Shown in pieces: positions 35,946 through 42,919 of a stretch of 64,000 nt of DNA. The position numbers were made by a program, and so were the translations under genes. How positions within the stretch are numbered: the first letter of the stretch is position 1; each line of letters begins with the position of its first letter. The notes under the pieces were generated by a model. That model did no database searches. It saw only the letters and a list, made by a program, of their open reading frames with translations, and was not told where the DNA came from. Source of the DNA: Streptomyces luteolus (GTDB lineage Bacteria; Actinomycetota; Actinomycetes; Streptomycetales; Streptomycetaceae); the NCBI RefSeq assembly GCF_029968015.1, contig NZ_JASCIS010000017.1, positions 62,001-126,000 of the forward strand, given 5' to 3'.

Positions 35946-36670
35946 GCAGCTCTCCGCAGCACGTGCCCCGCACTCAGCGGCCGGTCCAACGCAGTCGTGA
36001 CGTGCCCGGACCACAGCAGGTGCAGCACCGCCGACTTCACCAGCGGGCGAGGACAGTCAGGCAGTAGCCGAAAGGCGTTGCCCAGCAACATCCCGTCCAG
36101 ATCCTCGGCCATCAAGGCGCCGACCATGTCGGGGGCGAACAGCCAGTCGCGCCGGTAGCCAGCAAGAAATCGGATGTTCTCCAGCACGGCTGGGTCCGGC
36201 TCGCTCCACACCTCATAGCGCCACCCCCGCGAAGTGACCGCCTCTCGCGTCCAGGAGAACGTGAAGGCGACCTCCGGCTTCTCCAGCCGGTGGCGAGGCT
36301 TGACGTCCACGACCAGCGGGCCGGCATCAGTCAACAGCAGGTAGTCCGGGATGTGTTTACGGACCTTGCCGTCGATGTCAGCCTTGAGCAGGAACGGCTG
36401 GGCGACAATGTGCCGCACCTCAGGGGCGAAGTCGGCGAACAGCAGCCGACCCAACTCCAGCCGGGACTCGTAGATCACATGGTCGCCCACAGTCGCCGAC
36501 CAGTACGTACCTGAGTAATGCTGCTGCCCCTTGTACCAGCGAAACGTCCGCCATGGGCGGGCCTCACGCAGTAATCCGAGCGGCACCGACTGCCACTCCA
36601 GGTCCTCTGCCGTGGATTCGTCACTGCGCCGGACGCTCAGCCGTACTGGCATGGCCACCGCTGTACTCAT
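35942..36670 (-). CDS. tnsA: TnsA-like endonuclease subunit
   Basis: A 242-residue TnsA-like endonuclease. The restriction-enzyme-like active site is intact: E68 (YESRLELGRLLFAD), D109 (HIPDYLLL), and D122/K124 (VVDVKPR). In Tn7 TnsA cuts the 5' ends, so that with TnsB the element leaves by cut-and-paste. Its presence separates this element from Tn5053/Tn402 relatives that lack TnsA. First gene of the operon and nearest to the end that faces dnaB, the same layout as Tn7. ATG 36670. Confidence 0.9.
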   Translation of the reverse strand: MSTAVAMPVRLSVRRSDESTAEDLEWQSVPLGLLREARPWRTFRWYKGQQHYSGTYWSATVGDHVIYESRLELGRLLFADFAPEVRHIVAQPFLLKADIDGKVRKHIPDYLLLTDAGPLVVDVKPRHRLEKPEVAFTFSWTREAVTSRGWRYEVWSEPDPAVLENIRFLAGYRRDWLFAPDMVGALMAEDLDGMLLGNAFRLLPDCPRPLVKSAVLHLLWSGHVTTALDRPLSAGHVLRRAA

Positions 36671-36730
36671 CGGACCGACCCCGTGTACTCCGAAGCGGCC
36701 CCGTTGGCCGCCGAACGCTGGGGTCCTGCC

Positions 36731-36802
36731 CTAGTCACGCACGCTGATGACGACCGGGACAGTCCTGTACACGAAGAGGGGAATCACTCGATCAAGAGGC
36801 AT
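36731..36802 (-). CDS. Possible 23-codon leader ORF of the tns operon
   Basis: A 23-residue frame beginning MPLDRVIPLF and ending TAG, 60 bp upstream of tnsA. It has the best ribosome site of the region: GGAGGTGA five nt before the ATG. That ribosome site lies in the arm of a large hairpin (36805-36854). A leader peptide or a small regulatory protein are both possible; no family is recognisable. Confidence 0.5.
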   Translation of the reverse strand: MPLDRVIPLFVYRTVPVVISVRD

Positions 36803-36804
36803 GA

Positions 36805-36854
36805 TTCTCACCTCCATGTCCTTTTGGACACGCGGTGGACATCCCCGGTGAGAA
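36805..36854. promoter_or_regulatory. Nested inverted repeat sequestering the leader ribosome site
   Basis: TTCTCACC (36805-36812) and ATGTCC (36816-36821) are matched in order by GGACAT (36837-36842) and GGTGAGAA (36847-36854). On the minus strand the last arm contains the GGAGGTGA ribosome site of the leader ORF. It could be an RNA switch, or an operator for autoregulation at the transposon end. Confidence 0.6.
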
Positions 36855-36868
36855 AAGGACACGGAATC

Positions 36869-36880
36869 TGAGAACCTACA
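36869..36880. repeat. Right terminal inverted repeat of the transposon
   Basis: TGAGAACCTACA, complement of the left terminus with one mismatch; ends 10 bp before the dnaB stop codon. Confidence 0.82.
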
Positions 36881-36886
36881 AACCGA
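36881..36886. repeat. Right copy of transposon target duplication (AACCGA)
   Basis: AACCGA directly after the right terminus. Collapsing the two copies restores a 9-bp gap between the def and dnaB stop codons. Confidence 0.78.
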
Positions 36887-36890
36887 TCCG

Positions 36891-38360
36891 TCAGGTCTGC
36901 GCCATGTCCACGAAGCGCGAGTAGTGGCCCTGGAAGGCGACCGTGATCGTGGCCGTCGGGCCGTTACGGTGCTTGCCCACGATGATGTCCGCCTCGCCCG
37001 CGCGCGGCGACTCCTTCTCGTACGCATCCTCGCGGTGCAGCAGGATGACCATGTCCGCGTCCTGCTCGATGGAGCCGGACTCACGCAGGTCGGAGACCAT
37101 CGGCTTCTTGTCCGTGCGCTGCTCGGGGCCACGGTTCAGCTGCGACAGCGCGATCACCGGGAGCTCCAGCTCCTTGGCAAGGAGCTTGAGGTTTCGCGAC
37201 ATGTCCGAGACCTCCTGCTGGCGGCTCTCGGCGCGCTTGGAGCCGCCGGACTGCATCAGCTGGAGGTAGTCGATGACGACGAGCTTCAGGTCGCTGCGCT
37301 GCTTCAGGCGGCGGCACTTGGCGCGGATCTCCATCATCGACAGGTTCGGGGAGTCGTCGATGTAGAGCGGGGCCGCCGAGACGTCGGGCATCCGGCGGGC
37401 GAGGCGGGTCCAGTCCTCGTCGGTCATCGTGCCGGAGCGCATATGGTGCAGCGCCACCCGCGCCTCGGCTGAGAGCAGACGCATCGCGATCTCGTTGCGC
37501 CCCATTTCGAGCGAGAAGATCACACTCGGCATGTTGTGCTTGATGGAGCAGGCCCGCGCGAAGTCGAGCGCCAGCGTGGACTTACCCATCGCGGGACGGG
37601 CGGCGATGATGACCATCTGGCCCGGGTGCAGGCCGTTGGTGAGCTGGTCGAGGTCGGTGAAGCCCGTCGGCACACCGGTCATCTCCCCGGACCGGGAGCC
37701 GATCGCCTCGATCTCGTCGAGCGCGCCCTCCATGATGTCGCCGAGCGGCAGATAGTCCTCGGTGGTGCGCTGCTCGGTGACCGCGTAGATCTCGGCCTGG
37801 GCGCTGTTGACGATCTCGTCGACGTCGCCGTCCGCCGCGTATCCCATCTGCGTGATGCGTGTGCCGGCCTCGACCAGGCGGCGCAGCACGGCGCGCTCGT
37901 GGACGATCTCCGCGTAGTACTCGGCGTTGGCCGCCGTCGGGACCGTCTGGACCAGGGTGTGCAGATAGGAGGCGCCGCCGACCTTGGTGATCTCGCCGCG
38001 CTTGGTGAGCTCGGCCGCCACGGTGATCGGGTCGGCGGGCTCCCCCTTCGCGTACAGGTCGAGGATCGACTGGTAGATCGTCTCGTGCGCCGGGCGGTAG
38101 AAGTCGTGGCCCTTGAGGACCTCCACGACGTCGGCGATGGCGTCCTTGGAGAGGAGCATGCCGCCGAGCACCGACTGCTCGGCGTCCAGGTCCTGCGGGG
38201 GCACGCGCTCGAAGGCCGAGCCGCCGTCCCACGGGCCGTCCCCGCCTCTGTCCTGGTCGTCGCGGCCGCGGCCGCCGTCCCTGCGCTGGCGGGTGACGGG
38301 CAGCCGGTCACCGGGACCGCTGTCGGTCCAGGGGCCTTCCAAGGGCTCGGACACCGTCAC
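36891..38360 (-). CDS. dnaB: Replicative DNA helicase
   Basis: A 489-residue DnaB, the hexameric helicase that unwinds the fork. The N-terminal domain begins RVPPQDLDAEQSVLGGMLLSKDAI; the RecA-like domain holds Walker A (ARPAMGKSTLALDF), LVVIDYLQLM and SQLNRGPEQR. No intein interrupts it. It ends DMAQT. Start GTG 38360 with GGAGGTGG upstream; GTG 38354 is possible. The 3' end abuts a Tn7-like element, and the upstream region has DnaA-box-like sequences. Confidence 0.96.
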   Translation of the reverse strand: MTVSEPLEGPWTDSGPGDRLPVTRQRRDGGRGRDDQDRGGDGPWDGGSAFERVPPQDLDAEQSVLGGMLLSKDAIADVVEVLKGHDFYRPAHETIYQSILDLYAKGEPADPITVAAELTKRGEITKVGGASYLHTLVQTVPTAANAEYYAEIVHERAVLRRLVEAGTRITQMGYAADGDVDEIVNSAQAEIYAVTEQRTTEDYLPLGDIMEGALDEIEAIGSRSGEMTGVPTGFTDLDQLTNGLHPGQMVIIAARPAMGKSTLALDFARACSIKHNMPSVIFSLEMGRNEIAMRLLSAEARVALHHMRSGTMTDEDWTRLARRMPDVSAAPLYIDDSPNLSMMEIRAKCRRLKQRSDLKLVVIDYLQLMQSGGSKRAESRQQEVSDMSRNLKLLAKELELPVIALSQLNRGPEQRTDKKPMVSDLRESGSIEQDADMVILLHREDAYEKESPRAGEADIIVGKHRNGPTATITVAFQGHYSRFVDMAQT

Positions 38361-38543
38361 CGGGCCACCTCCTCCCGTCCGCCGAGCGGACCTCGCCGTG
38401 CCCACTCTTTCTACGGCACGGCACTGACAAACCAGAGACCCAACTCCGCTTCTGTCGCGTTGGTTATGTGGGGGTTTCCTGGAGCGGAAAACGGGGCGGG
38501 CGCCGGACCACGGTAGGCCCGCGGGCAACGTCAGCCAATCTGG

Positions 38544-38632
38544 TTATCCACAGGCTCTGTGGATGAAGGACCCTATGCTGTGGAGAACTCGCCGAATCCT
38601 GTGCACGACCCGGTGGACAGCGCTGTGAACAA
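38544..38632. promoter_or_regulatory. Cluster of DnaA-box-like sequences upstream of dnaB
   Basis: TTATCCACA (38544-38552, the classical consensus), then TGTGGATGA (38558), TGTGGAGAA (38579) and TGTGAACAA (38624), each one base from TGTGGAYAA. They fall within 90 bp in the divergent dnaB-MATE region. DnaA control of dnaB transcription or a minor DnaA reservoir are plausible. Confidence 0.6.
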
Positions 38633-38820
38633 GCCCTCAGACCTTCCGAAGAACAGGTTCTGACCTGGGCTTTTGTTGTCCCCCGGCTGTGCATAGGAAA
38701 AAGTTGCGGAACCGGGGCAAGATCAGGGCGACCGACGTCGCACGACGACCCGGGCCAGCCCTGCAGTAAGGGTCAGAATCACATTGCGTCCATTACCTGT
38801 GGAAGATTACATTGGAGCCC

Positions 38821-40170
38821 ATGACCCAGGCTCCTTCCACCCCCGAGGCCACACCCAAGGCCGTCCGCAGACGGCACGATCGCGAGATCATCGCGCTCGC
38901 CGTGCCGGCCTTCGGAGCGCTGGTCGCCGAGCCCCTCTTCGTCATGGCCGACACCGCCATCGTCGGCCACCTCGGCACGGCCCAGCTGGCCGGCCTCGGC
39001 GTCGCCTCCGCCCTCCTGATGACGGGCGTCAGCATCTTCGTCTTCCTCGCCTACGCGACCACGGCCGCCGTCGCCCGCAGGGTCGGCGCCGGTGACATGC
39101 AGTCCGCGATCCGCCAGGGCATGGACGGCATCTGGCTCGCCCTGCTCATCGGCGTCGCGGTCGTCGCTGTCATCGTGCCGACCGCCCCGGCCGTCATCGA
39201 CCTCTTCGGTGCCTCCGCGACCGCCGCCCCGCATGCGATCACCTATCTGCGGATCTCCGCCATCGGCATCCCGGCGATGCTCGTCGTCCTCGCCGCCACC
39301 GGCGTCCTCCGCGGCCTCCAGGACACCAGGACCCCGCTCTACGTCGCCATCGCCGGCTTCGTCGCCAACGCACTCCTGAACGTCGGCCTCGTCTACGGCG
39401 CCGGGCTCGGCATCGCAGGATCCGCCTGGGGCACGGCCATCGCGCAGGTCGGCATGGCGGTCGCTTACCTCGTCGTCGTGGTCCGCGGGGCCCGGCGCCA
39501 CCACGCCTCGCTGCGCCCGGACGCCGCCGGAATCCGCGCCTGCGCCCAGGCCGGGGCCCCGCTCCTCGTCCGTACGCTCTCGCTGCGGGCGATCATGATC
39601 ATTGCCACCGCGGTCGCCGCGCGCCTCGGGGACGCCGATATCGCCGCCCACCAGATCATCCTGACCCTGTGGAGCCTGCTCGCCTTCGCCCTGGACGCGA
39701 TCGCCATCGCCGGGCAGGCGATCATCGGCCGCTATCTCGGCGCGGGCGACACCGACGGCGCCCGCGACGCCTGCCGCCGCATGGTGCAGTGGGGCGTCGC
39801 CTCCGGCGTCGTGCTGGGGCTCCTTGTGGTCGCCGCGCGGCCGGTCTTCCTGCCGCTGTTCACCAGCGACACCACAGTCCAGGACGCCGCGTTCATCGCC
39901 CTGCTCGTGGTGGCCGTGTCCCAGCCGGTCTCCGGTGTCGTCTTCGTGCTCGACGGGGTGCTGATGGGCGCGGGCGACGGCCCGTATCTGGCCTGGGCGA
40001 TGCTCGCCACGCTGGCCGTCTTCACGCCGGTCGCCCTGCTCGTACCGTCCTTCGGTGGTGGACTGACCGCGCTCTGGGGAGCGATGGCGCTGATGATGGC
40101 GGTACGGATGATCACCCTGTGGCTGCGGGCCCGCTCGGGGCGCTGGATCGTCACGGGCGCCACACGCTGA
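38821..40170 (+). CDS. MATE family efflux transporter (DinF-like)
   Basis: A 449-residue, 12-segment MATE protein: IIALAVPAFGALVAEPLFVMADTAIVGHLGTAQLAGLGVASALL near the start and the repeated half beginning at the second MATE domain. Cation-driven export of organic compounds; conserved next to dnaB in Streptomyces. ATG 38821 with TTGGAG in front; a TTG three codons upstream is the alternative. Two tandem parS sites follow the stop codon. Confidence 0.9.
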   Translation: MTQAPSTPEATPKAVRRRHDREIIALAVPAFGALVAEPLFVMADTAIVGHLGTAQLAGLGVASALLMTGVSIFVFLAYATTAAVARRVGAGDMQSAIRQGMDGIWLALLIGVAVVAVIVPTAPAVIDLFGASATAAPHAITYLRISAIGIPAMLVVLAATGVLRGLQDTRTPLYVAIAGFVANALLNVGLVYGAGLGIAGSAWGTAIAQVGMAVAYLVVVVRGARRHHASLRPDAAGIRACAQAGAPLLVRTLSLRAIMIIATAVAARLGDADIAAHQIILTLWSLLAFALDAIAIAGQAIIGRYLGAGDTDGARDACRRMVQWGVASGVVLGLLVVAARPVFLPLFTSDTTVQDAAFIALLVVAVSQPVSGVVFVLDGVLMGAGDGPYLAWAMLATLAVFTPVALLVPSFGGGLTALWGAMALMMAVRMITLWLRARSGRWIVTGATR

Positions 40171-40171
40171 C

Positions 40172-40185
40172 GTTTCACGTGAAAC
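40172..40185. promoter_or_regulatory. parS: parS site (exact consensus), first of tandem pair
   Basis: GTTTCACGTGAAAC, 1 bp after the MATE stop codon. Confidence 0.93.
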
Positions 40186-40214
40186 AGCGCCACACACGCG
40201 GCCGAACTCCCGCC

Positions 40215-40228
40215 GTTTCACGTGAAAC
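40215..40228. promoter_or_regulatory. parS: parS site (exact consensus), second of tandem pair
   Basis: GTTTCACGTGAAAC, 43 bp after the previous site. Confidence 0.93.
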
Positions 40229-40277
40229 AGCGCCACACCCGGCCGAACGCCCCGCCTCCAACCCCTCGTACGAACAA

Positions 40278-40319
40278 AAGAGTTGGGCCCGCACCCCGAA
40301 AGGTGCGGGCCCAACTCTT
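40278..40319. terminator. Strong bidirectional terminator
   Basis: An 18-bp perfect stem (AAGAGTTGGGCCCGCACC and complement) with a 6-nt loop between the convergent MATE and rplI genes. Confidence 0.92.
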
Positions 40320-40345
40320 CGACTCAGCAATGCCGAGCGCGACGC

Positions 40346-40792
40346 TTACGCGGCGACGACCTCGATGTTGACCTTGGCGGCCACCTCGGGGTGCAGGCGC
40401 ACGGACGTCTCGTGGGCGCCCAGCGTCTTGATCGGCGAGCCCAGCTCGACGCGACGCTTGTCGATCTTCGGACCGCCGGAGGCCTCGATCGCCGAAGCGA
40501 CGTCAGCCGGGGTGACGGAACCGAAGAGGCGACCGGCCTCGCCGGAGCGGACGGCAAGGCGAACCTTGACGGCCTCAAGCTGGCCCTTGATCTGGTTGGC
40601 CTGCTCGATGGTCTGGATCTCGTGGATCTTGCGAGCGCGGCGGATCTGCGCCACGTCCTGCTCGCCACCCTTGGTCCAGCGGATAGCGAACTTCCGCGGG
40701 ATCAGGTAGTTGCGAGCGTAACCGTCCTTGACGTCGACGACGTCGCCCGCGGCACCGAGGCCGGAGACCTCGTGGGTGAGGATGATCTTCAT
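40346..40792 (-). CDS. rplI: 50S ribosomal protein L9
   Basis: A 148-residue L9: MKIILTHEVSGLGAAGDVVDVKDGYARNYLIPRKFAIRWTKG is the N-terminal rRNA-binding domain, followed by the long connecting helix and C-terminal domain. Last gene of the rpsF-ssb-rpsR-rplI operon and followed by a strong terminator. Confidence 0.97.
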   Translation of the reverse strand: MKIILTHEVSGLGAAGDVVDVKDGYARNYLIPRKFAIRWTKGGEQDVAQIRRARKIHEIQTIEQANQIKGQLEAVKVRLAVRSGEAGRLFGSVTPADVASAIEASGGPKIDKRRVELGSPIKTLGAHETSVRLHPEVAAKVNIEVVAA

Positions 40793-40810
40793 GTTTCGGT
40801 CACCCTTCCC

Positions 40811-41047
40811 TTATCGCGCGGTGGACGTGTAGGGCAGCAGCGCCATCTCACGGCTGTTCTTCACGGCCGTGGCGACGTCACGCTGGTGCTGGGTGCAGTT
40901 GCCGGTCACGCGGCGGGCACGGATCTTGCCGCGGTCGGAAATGAACTTCCGCAGCATGTTCGTGTCCTTGTAGTCCACGTACGTGACCTTGTCCTTGCAG
41001 AAAGCGCAGACCTTTTTCTTCGGCTTGCGCACAGGCGGCTTAGCCAT
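40811..41047 (-). CDS. rpsR: 30S ribosomal protein S18
   Basis: A 78-residue S18 of the cysteine-containing type: CAFCKDK near residue 14 and GNCTQHQRD later form a zinc site. Streptomyces often has a second, zinc-independent S18 under Zur control elsewhere; this one is the operon copy partnered with S6. Starts 114 bp after ssb. Confidence 0.96.
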   Translation of the reverse strand: MAKPPVRKPKKKVCAFCKDKVTYVDYKDTNMLRKFISDRGKIRARRVTGNCTQHQRDVATAVKNSREMALLPYTSTAR

Positions 41048-41104
41048 GGTGTTTCTCCTGTGTGATCAAGAAGTGTGGAGTGCGAGCCACGCCCCGTGAG
41101 AGAG

Positions 41105-41171
41105 CGATCCCTGGAAGGGAGCGATCCCTGGAAGGGAGCGATCCCTAGAAGGGGGCGATCCCTAGAAGGGG
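41105..41171. repeat. 17-bp tandem repeat spanning the ssb 3' end
   Basis: Four copies of GATCCCTGGAAGGGAGC-like units lie between rpsR and ssb; the TAG stop of ssb (41162-41164) falls inside the last copy. Each unit contains the small inverted repeat CCCT/AGGG. Confidence 0.85.
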
Positions 41172-41761
41172 GGCTCGTCCGAGTAGCCGCCGCCGGAGCC
41201 GCCGGAGCTTCCGCCCCAGCCGCCACCGCCGCCGCCCTGCTGACCGCCGCCGGCCGGCGCACCGGTCGCCCAGGGGTCGTCGGCGGGAGCACCGCCGCCA
41301 CCCTGCTGCTGACCGCCACCGGGGCCACCGCCCCAGCCGCCGCCACCGCCGCCGCCCTGCTGGCCACCGCCGCCGTAACCACCCTGGCCACCGCGACCGC
41401 TGGTCTTGGTGACCTTGGCCGTGGCGTTGCGCAGGCTGGCGCCGACCTCGTCGACGTCCAGCTCGTAGACCGTGCGCTTGATGCCCTCGCGGTCCTCGTA
41501 CGACCGCTGCTTCAGACGGCCCTGCACGACGACGCGCATGCCGCGCTGGAGCGACTCCGCGACGTTCTCCGCCGCCTGACGCCAGACCGAGCAGGTCAGG
41601 AACAGGCTTTCGCCGTCCTTCCACTCATTGGTCTGCCGGTCGAAGGTGCGGGGAGTGGACGCGACACGGAACTTCGCGACCGCCGCACCGGAGGGGGTGA
41701 AGCGCAGCTCGGGGTCGTCGACAAGATTGCCGACGACCGTGATGACGGTCTCGCCTGCCAT
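41162..41761 (-). CDS. ssb: Single-stranded DNA-binding protein
   Basis: A 199-residue SSB. The OB fold occupies residues 1-115 (MAGETVITVVGNLVDDPELRFTPSGAAVAKFRVASTPR). The rest is a Gly/Gln-rich linker ending in the acidic tip SDEPPF that recruits partner proteins. It coats single-stranded DNA in replication and repair. Second gene of the rpsF operon. Confidence 0.96.
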   Translation of the reverse strand: MAGETVITVVGNLVDDPELRFTPSGAAVAKFRVASTPRTFDRQTNEWKDGESLFLTCSVWRQAAENVAESLQRGMRVVVQGRLKQRSYEDREGIKRTVYELDVDEVGASLRNATAKVTKTSGRGGQGGYGGGGQQGGGGGGGWGGGPGGGQQQGGGGAPADDPWATGAPAGGGQQGGGGGGWGGSSGGSGGGYSDEPPF

Positions 41762-41836
41762 GGGGGAACCTCTCGGCGGGTTTGCTGCTGGCTGCTTGCT
41801 GCTACTCGAATCCCGGTTTCCGCTGAGCTAGTGAGC

Positions 41837-42127
41837 TCAGTGGGTCTCGGGACGGAGGACCTTGGTCCGGAGGACCGACTCGTTCAGGTTCATCTGGCGG
41901 TCGAGCTCCTTGACGACCGCAGGCTCGGCCTGCAGGTCGATGACCGAGTAGATGCCCTCGGGCTTCTTCTTGATCTCGTACGAGAGACGACGACGGCCCC
42001 AGGTGTCGACCTTCTCGACCTTTCCGTTGCCCTCACGGACGACGGAGAGGAAGTTCTCGATCAGCGGGGAGACAGCGCGCTCCTCGAGATCGGGGTCGAG
42101 GATGACCATCACCTCGTAGTGACGCAT
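41837..42127 (-). CDS. rpsF: 30S ribosomal protein S6
   Basis: A 96-residue S6: [19 protein letters not shown], then [27 protein letters not shown]. It pairs with S18 in the 30S platform. The frame is open upstream, but ATG 42127 follows a full AAAGGAGGTGGG ribosome site and is the family start. First gene of the operon. Confidence 0.97.
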
Positions 42128-42391
42128 GTAGAACCCACCTCCTTTGGACTCAGCGGCCACGGTCGTTCCGTGGCAGGAGGGTCGTGATGCGTACGCAACG
42201 GTATCGGCCACCACTGACAATCGGCTCCCGCGAACGGGGCGCGTGCTGTGGCCTGGGCAGACACCGGTGCAGACGGTACAGAGTACCCGCACGTCGCCTT
42301 CCGGTTGAAATCAAGAGGTCAGGGGCCGCAATCTGTACACATCGGGTGTCCATGGCGCTACGATGCGCCGCCTCTTGCCAGGAGGTGCCTC

Positions 42392-42706
42392 ATGGCACAG
42401 GCAGTACGTAGGAACACGGCAAGCTCCCTCCTCGCCACGGATGGGAAGCCACACCCCGTCCAGGACACGCTCCTCGCCGTGACGCTGGTCCTCGGGCTCG
42501 TCGCGTTCGTCACGGCGATGTTCCACCACCTGCATCTGCTCAGCTCCTGGGCGGGACTCGTGGGGATCATCACGGGCGGGTACGGGCAGTACATCAGCGA
42601 GACCACACGCGAGCGCTTCCTGATGGTGATCGGGCTCGGAGCTGCGGCCATCGGCTTCTTCCTGGGCATGGCGCACGGCGGGCTGTTCGGGGGAGTGTTC
42701 GGCTGA
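42392..42706 (+). CDS. Small membrane protein of unknown function
   Basis: A 104-residue protein with two or three hydrophobic segments (TLLAVTLVLGLVAFVTAMFHHLHLLSSWAGLVGIITGG and FLMVIGLGAAAIGFFLGMAHGGLFGG). It is conserved next to rpsF in Streptomyces but I do not know a function. AGGAGGTG lies 6 nt before the ATG. Divergent from rpsF, separated by about 260 bp in which I see no other feature. Confidence 0.75.
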   Translation: MAQAVRRNTASSLLATDGKPHPVQDTLLAVTLVLGLVAFVTAMFHHLHLLSSWAGLVGIITGGYGQYISETTRERFLMVIGLGAAAIGFFLGMAHGGLFGGVFG

Positions 42707-42711
42707 CGCGC

Positions 42712-42765
42712 TGACGGCCTGACGGCTCCTGACGGCTCCTGACGGCTCCTGACGGCTCCTGACGG
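42712..42765. repeat. 10-bp tandem repeat after the small membrane gene
   Basis: Five copies of CTGACGGCTC, directly before a 16-bp hairpin terminator. Confidence 0.85.
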
Positions 42766-42770
42766 AACTT

Positions 42771-42807
42771 GCTCGGGCTGCCCGGGAACTCCCCGGGCAG
42801 CCCGAGC
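42771..42807. terminator. Terminator after the small membrane gene
   Basis: Perfect 16-bp stem GCTCGGGCTGCCCGGG with a 5-nt loop. Confidence 0.85.
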
Positions 42808-42919
42808 CCGCGTATACGGCCATACGGCCAGTCGGGGCGCTCCCCGGGCGCAGTAGGCTTCGGCCGGTGAGCCGGAAGCCCCTGCCCCATGGGGACACAC
42901 CAGCCGAGGAGCGCCCCGC

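Larger units (their letters stand above)
28770..36880. mobile_element. Tn7-like transposon inserted between def and dnaB
   Basis: An 8.1-kb element. Both termini begin TGTAGGTTC(C/T)CA as inverted repeats (28770 and 36880), flanked by AACCGA duplications. The minus strand encodes tnsA, tnsB, tniB and tniQ as one overlapping operon; a plus-strand phosphotransferase-like cargo gene lies at the other end. A GTGTCNTTTTC motif near each end (28865-28875; 36852-36862 in inverted orientation) is a candidate TnsB site. It lies exactly between the convergent stop codons of def and dnaB and interrupts neither. I see no tnsE, no cas genes and no CRISPR. Confidence 0.9.
40171..40254. repeat. Tandem 43-bp duplication carrying two parS sites
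   Basis: The block CGTTTCACGTGAAACAGCGC plus about 23 bp (ending near GGCCGAAC) occurs twice in a row, at 40171-40213 and 40214-40254, with minor changes. The parS core is untouched in both. Confidence 0.8.

Noticed and set aside
28770..36880. Integrative conjugative element or tRNA-linked island
   Set aside because: No tyrosine or serine integrase, no tRNA gene, no conjugation or replication genes; all mobility genes are of the Tn7 set.
28770..36880. CRISPR-associated transposon
   Set aside because: tniQ is long and TnsD-like, and there are no Cas proteins or repeats within the element.
36891..38360. Intein or frameshift in dnaB
   Set aside because: The frame is continuous with normal motif spacing and length.
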